This document shows, piece by piece, positions 57,831 through 64,000 of a stretch of DNA of 64,000 bases (within the stretch, counting starts at the first letter, position 1; the number at the start of each line of letters is the position of its first letter). The stretch lies in assembly GCA_001692895.1 (NCBI GenBank), contig KV748176.1, positions 4,307,092 to 4,371,091 of the forward strand, written 5' to 3'. Made by a program: the position numbers and the translations under genes. The stretch comes from Cenococcum geophilum 1.58 (Eukaryota; Ascomycota; Dothideomycetes; Gloniales; Gloniaceae). The notes beneath the pieces are model-generated. The model ran no database searches. It had not been told where the DNA came from and saw only the letters and a program-made list of their open reading frames with translations.

Positions 57831-60580
57831 CCTCCCCCCAAGCGATATATACGACAGCGACTACCCGTTTAGACTCCTAGTACGACCTACTAAAAGGTTA
57901 GAAGTCGGGGATTACGGACTTATCACCAACTCTATATACTTATTTAAGTCTTAGTACGGTTTACCGGAAGTTTATAAACGTAAATATAGACCTATACAGA
58001 ACCTCTTACCCTTAACCTCTTTAAACCTTAAACCCCTATTCCTACTACACCCTCCCTTAATACCCCTAACCTCTTTTCAGACCCCTTACAGAGACTCCCT
58101 ACCCTTCTACAAACCGTTATAAACCTATTAATTGCCTTCACGGACCACTACAAGACCTCTTAAACTGTTACGGACCCGCTAATTAATTTTACGGACTATT
58201 ACAAAACCTCCTCTACCCGCTATAAGCTACTACTACCCACTACGGCTTATATAGATATACTACGCTATATAATATAGCAGATATAACTAAGTAAATTAGT
58301 AAAGGTTAAAAGAAGTAGAGTTAGGGAGTCAACCTTACGTCTACGGACGGCGTTAACAACTATATTAATTTTAAAATCCTTAAATATGGATACTATAAGC
58401 TTCTAAACAACGACCTATAGGAGTAATATAAGGAAGACTTTACGGACTTTACAGAAGCTATTCTTAAGGCTTATAACCCTACTGCTATCTATAACCTACG
58501 AACCCTTTTACGTCACTAAGGTGTATAGGTTAAAAAGGATAAATAAGTCACTATTATATAGTCCTTATACAATATAATACAGAAGGAGGACCAAATAAAA
58601 TGGACTAAAGAGGAAATCCTAAACCTGGTTAAAGCCATTAAAGACCTCTTTGCTTCTCCTAAACTTAATAGGATCGCTAGCCTTATACCTAACCCACTTA
58701 ACTAAATTCGCCCTATAAACCTAAGCGGCTTTAGAATTAACCTCGCTGGCTAAAATATACCCTACTCTTAAGCTACGGACCACGCTATAGACTATAATAC
58801 CCCTATAAACCAAATTACAGACCAAATTACCCCTATTATTTAAGTCATAAATCCGCAAGCTATATATTCGCAAGCTATAGATTTATAAGTTATAGATCCG
58901 TAAGCTACCTAAGTAAAGACCTATAGTAAGGAGCTAGCTAACCTAGCTAAGCTCTATACTAACAAATCTAAGTATAGCAGTAAAAATAACAATTTTAACT
59001 TTAAACTAACCATCTTTACGGACCTTTACTAGAAGGCTAACATTCCTAAACAAAAGTTCAGCTAAGCCTACTCTACTATACTGCGCGGCCTAGCACTTAA
59101 CTACTACTACACCAACCTTAAGAGCAACCCCCTTAGTATTCCCTTTAATAAGCTATATAAAGCCACCCGCAACTACTTTAAAGGACCGGAATATAAGCGT
59201 AATATCCTTATCTAATAGAATGCGACTAAGCTATAGACTATAATCAACAAGAATACTAAAAAATCGACTATAGAGTGCCCATAAATTCTTATTAAAGACC
59301 TCCGGCACCTATAGCACGGCCTTAACGCTAAGCTTTAAATAGACAACTTCCTGTATAATAAACTTATTACGGCCTGCCAGGAAGTAGAGCCCTATAAGTA
59401 CACCTACTATAAGCCTATAGACACCTTAACTGGCCTTATTAACAATTTACGCTCCTCTATTATAATGTACAAAGTCTTAAACCTACTAGGCAGCACTTAA
59501 GCCTTTATTACGGATATTTAATATCTATAAATAGACTTAGACGTCTACTTTACGGACCGCCGCTACCGCTAGCAGTACCCGTACCAACTAAGTCCTACCT
59601 ATAACCCCTATAGCAACCCCCATATAATAATATACCCCCATAGATAAACTAGCTAGAAGTGCTTCGTGTGCGGTAAGGAAGGATATTGGTTTATAAGGTA
59701 TACCTAGGAAGAGACTTAATAGCCATATTAACCAGTTCATTTTAGAATATAAAGGAGAGAAAGTAGAAAAGCCCCCTAATAAGTTAATAGAAGCCCTTAT
59801 AATTAACTTTAACTTAAACGCTTAGGAATAAGAGACCTTAGAGATATTCCTAACCACTTTTGGACCTTTTACGGATAGCTAAGCCTTTAATATTACAACC
59901 GTATTAGCCGACCGTTCCTTCCTACACTTAGTTACACTCGAAAACTATTCCGTAAGTACCCCTATTACGGACGTTATAGATTATAAGCAGGACCTATTTG
60001 CATATATTACTACAGAACGCTATACCCCTAAGGAATTCTACAGTGTTATAATTAATATAGGCGCCTCTAAGAAGTCTACCGTAGGCTATAGACAATACCT
60101 TATATATAGGACTACCGCAAATAACAATACGGACATTAATATTATATAAACTAGGGCTATAAACGTCTAATTCGGCATCGGCTTAACCGTATTAATTGGA
60201 TTAGTTAAAGTTAAGACCCTAATTAGCCTAGTTAACTTTTACGTAGTAAAAGCGGACACCCCTTTTCTACTTTGTCTTGCGGATATAAATAGGCTATAGG
60301 TCTACTATAATAATGTTACAGACACCGTAATTAGCCCTATAACTGCCCTAAGAAGTAAGTATATTACCCTACTAATTATACAACAATTTGGACACCCGTT
60401 CCTTATATAGGGAAAGACTTTATAGACCTATATTTAGGAATCTTTTAACTATAACCCGTGCTACCTTACTAGTACTAAGATCTACCGCCTATACCGCCGC
60501 TTCGGCCACCTATTAGCTAAAAAGCTATATAGAGTCCTTAAACGCTCTAGACACGACAACGTTAATAGGAAGGCAATTAA
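57552..60580 (+). mobile_element. Copia-like LTR retrotransposon fossil (5' part)
   Basis: A + strand element inserted in gag of Gypsy A4. A probable 5' LTR lies at 57552-57830 (TGTATAATTACAG to TACTTAACA), preceded by GTTAT. Downstream: gag (about 58300-59770) with a CCHC knuckle (KCFVCGKEG, about 59657-59700), a retropepsin-like motif region (about 60046-60100, GASKKSTVGY) and a GAG-pre-integrase His block (LYRRFGH, about 60490-60515). Protease is followed within ~400 bp by the pre-integrase domain with no RT between, the Ty1/Copia order. Gypsy A6 interrupts it at 60581. It is broken many times. The rest lies outside the window. Confidence 0.75.
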
Positions 60581-61004
60581 TATAACGGAACCTTGTAGCA
60601 AGAACTACAGTAGGCTCGTCAATAGGCTAGGTATGTAGGAAATGCAAGTATAAAAGTCAACAACGTAATAATAACTGGTGGAGTGGTTGCCTAATAGATT
60701 AACTCTAATTATATTCTAAGAATTACTATAAGGAAGGAACTATCTAGGTAGGGACTAAAGGTCCTTAAATACACAACCGTACTCCTATAAAATCCTTCTT
60801 ATACGTAATATACGTGTTATATGTGTTATATGTACATTCCCTTCATACATTGCGTATACTGCGTACAACATTATATAACTCGCTTACTATTCCTTATTAC
60901 ATAGTTCTACCGGCTCTATACTAAACCGTACCTATATTAACTAATTAGCTTCTTCTAACTCTTCTCTAAGTAGTTATAACATTGTACTTAAAGCGTCCAT
61001 AATA
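60581..61004 (-). repeat. Gypsy A6 3' LTR
   Basis: A 424-bp LTR, closest by eye to the A2 LTRs (shared words GGAAATGCAAGTATAAAAGT and AGGTAGGGACTAA). Confidence 0.92.
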
Positions 61005-64000
61005 CTATCTCCCTCCTCTTTATCTTCGTCCTTAAAGATTTTAAATATCTCTAAGTTGTTTACTAGAGGTGTAATATCCGTCTAATTAATTTAGTTAACA
61101 TCGTTACTTATTATATCTCCTAAGGTTTCTAAACCTCCTTCTTCTTTATAAGCGCAGCATTATGCTCGCACTGTTACTAGCATACTATCGCTTAGTGAGA
61201 TTATACTATCTCCGTGTTCTTATTGTGCGAAAGAGGGGTTAGTTTACGTTACGCTAGCGAGTCCCTTATCTTAGCAACCCTCTTCTTATTTAAAGTGTAC
61301 TAAAGCGAATATTTATTTATCTTGCGACGTTTACTCTATATCTAACGCTAAGTATACATATTCTATAACTCTTAATAGTCTATAAGTTTCCTAAGTAATT
61401 TATTATAGGGTTTTGTGTTTAATCTACTACTGTAAAGCTTAATAGTAAGCTCTTAAGCGCTTTTAATAAACTACGGTAATCGTAAAAGGCGGAATAAAAG
61501 GCTACGGCTGCTTAACAGCGTGCCCTTAAAACTCGTCTTTTGGCCTCTACTTATCTTCTGCGTCTTAAATAGGTTTATAAAAAGATGCGTTCTAAGGAGT
61601 GGAAACTTATAAAATAAGGTCTACAGGAACTTAGTAATAAGAGAACCGACTCTCCTCCTATAAAGGGAACAACTCTAAGTAGTTTAGCAGTCGCTCTTCC
61701 TAGGTCCCCCTTAGGTAACTTATTTTTTAACAATCCTTCTTTATTAATATTGCCTAACCTATTTTCTTCTAATACTCCTATACCTTTCCTATAGCGTTCT
61801 TTAAATTTTCTAATAGTTCCTAGGTAGTCTTATTATAGCCTATCCACTTTACCTTATACTATATTTCATTATTAACGTCCTTATAACTAACGATCTTCAA
61901 AACTTACTATTTATCTTCTTCTCGCCCTCTATACGTATCTGCTTTATAAACTAGTGGCTTAATATTCCTATATACTAGCTCTAGCATTATAATATACTAT
62001 ATAGGGTAGATTTTCATCTTAGCTAGTAGGTTTAATTTAAACGTAACTGGTGAAATCCTTTATGTAATTTTAAAAGGTCCTAGTTTAATATAGTCCAACT
62101 TTTTACTTAGTTATTAACTCTTAAAATTTTTATATAGTAGCTATACTTTATCCCCCTCCTTAAGATCTAGTCCCTTAGATCTCTTAGTATTATAGTATTT
62201 CTTTATTCTTTGCTATATTACCTTAGCTGTTTCCATAAGGTTTATATAAAGATTTATTAAAGTCTCTATTCTTTACTTAGCTATACTACTTATCCTTTTT
62301 ACTTAATGTGGCAATAATAATGTTCTTAGCTTATATCCATAATTCGCCTTAAATAGTAACGTACCTATTCCTTTTTGTAGTGTTATATTATATGCAAACT
62401 ATATAACTAGTAACAGTAATACCTAATTGTTCTATACGTGATTAATATAGTGCCTTAGATACTGCTCTAGTATCTAGTTTAATCTTTCCGTTTAACCGTC
62501 TATCTGCGGATAATATGCGGTAGAAGTTACTACTCAAACTCCTTACTCCGCTAAAAATACCTCCTAGAATGCTGCTATAAATCTTAGATCTCTATCCGAT
62601 ATAATCTTACTTAGTACTCCATATCTTATAAATACTTCTTTAATATAGATTCTAGCGACATCTTTTGCTAATATCTCTTCTGTATACGCTATAAAGTATC
62701 CCCACTTTATAAGCTTATTTACTATTACTAAGATCGCGTTATAATCTTGTCTAGTAATAGGATCTCTTAATTTTGGTAACTTAATAATAAAGTCCCATAA
62801 TATAACCTCCTATAGTCTCTCTAGTATTTTAATAGGTTATAGCCCTCTATATAGCTTATGCCTTATTAGTTTATTCCTCTAGTAATCTAGACACTCTCTA
62901 GTAACCTTCCTAGCTATTCTCTAGATTCTGTCAATAATATACTCCTCCTAAAGTCTTAATACTAAGCCTATAGCTCTATTATGTTCTTAAGTTAGTCCTT
63001 TATAGAAATCTTCTATAAATTACTCTACTATGCTCTTTAGGATATACTTTGCTTCTTAGTTTTTATATATATCCAACTATAGATCTTCTAGCTATACTTC
63101 TAGAATTCTTTATACCTAAAAGCTTTCTAGTAACTTATAAACTTTCTCTAGTTTATCTTCTTAAGTCGCTATAATTTTCGGATAATTATATCTAATTAAT
63201 CTATCTATATCTTTTCGCAATAAAGCCCCTAATGGCTTCTTATTATTTTATAGTTTAGCTTTTTAACTTAGAGTGTCTGCTCTTATATTATCTATACCCT
63301 TAGTATACTAAATCTTAAAATGGTATTCTGTAAGTATCTCTACCTATCTAACCTATCTTTAGTTAAGTTCCTTTATTATTAGGAATCCTATTAGGTTCTT
63401 ATAATCCGTCTTAACTATAAATAGTTTCTCTATACCTTATAAGAATGCTCTCTATTTCTTTAATGCTATAACTATACCTAATAACTCCTTATTATAGATG
63501 TTATAGTTTAGTTCTAGTAGTGTTATCTTCCAACTATAGTATGCCACTAGATGCTATTTATCTGGATGCTTCTATATAAAGTATGCTCCTAGTATAAAGT
63601 CTAATATATTTATTTCTACAACTGTCTCTAGACCTAGTTAATAGATTTTAAGAACTGGCTCTTAGGTAAACAACCTCTTAACTTCCTTAAATAGTTCTTA
63701 TTATTCCTTTCCCTATACCTATAGTTCTTCTTTCTTTATTAACCGCGTAAATAGCTTAATATTCTTTAACCATTACGCTATAAACCTTCTATAGTAATTG
63801 CAAAACCCTAAAAACAATCTTAACTATATAACGTTCTCTAGTTTCTACCAATTCACTATAGCCTTAATTTTCTTAGGATCTATGCTAAGTTGGCCTGGTT
63901 TAATAATAAATCCGACGAAATTGGTCTTCCTAGTAAAGAACTTATATTTCTTAATTGCTACTAGCATCTATTCTTCTTATAGTCTTTTTAAGACCTATTT
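60581..64000 (-). mobile_element. Gypsy A copy A6, chromovirus fossil (runs past window)
   Basis: A 3' LTR lies at 60581-61004 (424 bp), with left flank ATTAA at 60576-60580. Then come the tail, chromodomain (about 61820-61930), integrase (62020-63200), RNase H (63220-63800) and the start of RT up to the edge. It has the same subfamily LTR as A1 and A2 and is broken many times. It is the youngest event at this end, since it sits inside the Copia-like element. Confidence 0.92.

Noticed and set aside
1-64000. tRNA, rRNA or intact host genes
   Set aside because: None recognised by eye on either strand; all coding signals belong to decayed mobile elements or the RecQ-like relic.

Overview
The window looks like a gene-free, transposon-packed tract from a filamentous ascomycete (Pezizomycotina). 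Repeat-induced point mutation (RIP) is the likely shaping force. TpA is very abundant, CpA and TpG are scarce, and CpG is retained. Differences between repeat copies are almost all C/T and G/A transitions, and nearly every coding remnant is riddled with TAG/TAA. The fungal families present (Tad-like LINE, Ty3/Gypsy chromoviruses with chromodomains, Helitron, fungal hAT, RecQ-like helicase of the telomere-linked type) fit this. I see no intact host gene, tRNA, rRNA or CRISPR array. The tract could be subtelomeric, pericentromeric or on an accessory chromosome; the RecQ-like remnant mildly favours subtelomeric.

Layout. 1-739 is an unassigned upstream flank. 740-5690 is a + strand Helitron Rep/helicase relic. 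About 6500-7570 is a + strand RecQ-like helicase relic, cut by a Gypsy element. From 7571 on, the window is nested transposons. The dominant family, 'Gypsy A' (minus strand, ~8.0 kb, LTR ~421-425 bp, chromodomain), has at least five copies: A1 7571-10772 (partial), A2 10773-29245, A4 fragments between 33586 and 57551, A5 43767-54312, and A6 60581 to the window edge (I do not use the label A3). A2 is interrupted by satellite element S1 (11619-13648), a second chromovirus 'Gypsy B' (14654-20494, LTR 201 bp) and satellite element S2 (23202-25806). Between 29249 and 33585 lie a Tc1-like fragment, Gypsy scraps, a short repeat, a ~1 kb tandem array and a probable LTR. A4 is interrupted by a Tad-like LINE (34586-40447, 14-bp target duplication), by satellite element S3 (42960-55528) and by a Copia-like element (from 57552). 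S3 carries A5, and A5 carries a hAT transposon (47937-50492, perfect 18-bp terminal repeats, 8-bp target duplication). The Copia-like element carries A6. Nesting reaches four levels: A4, S3, A5, hAT.

The most unusual content is the set of three satellite-core elements S1, S2 and S3 (2.0-2.6 kb without the Gypsy insert). Each carries the same ordered core: a CCTA/CCTG microsatellite, a spacer, a ~20-bp minisatellite, a conserved ~115-bp linker and a 12-bp minisatellite. Yet the subterminal repeats differ in each. S1 and S2 have terminal inverted repeats and TA target duplications, so they look like mobilised satellites. I do not recognise them as a described family.

The genes do not work together as a pathway: they are fossils of selfish elements. 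Insertion order and uneven RIP decay let the history of the tract be read as a stratigraphy.
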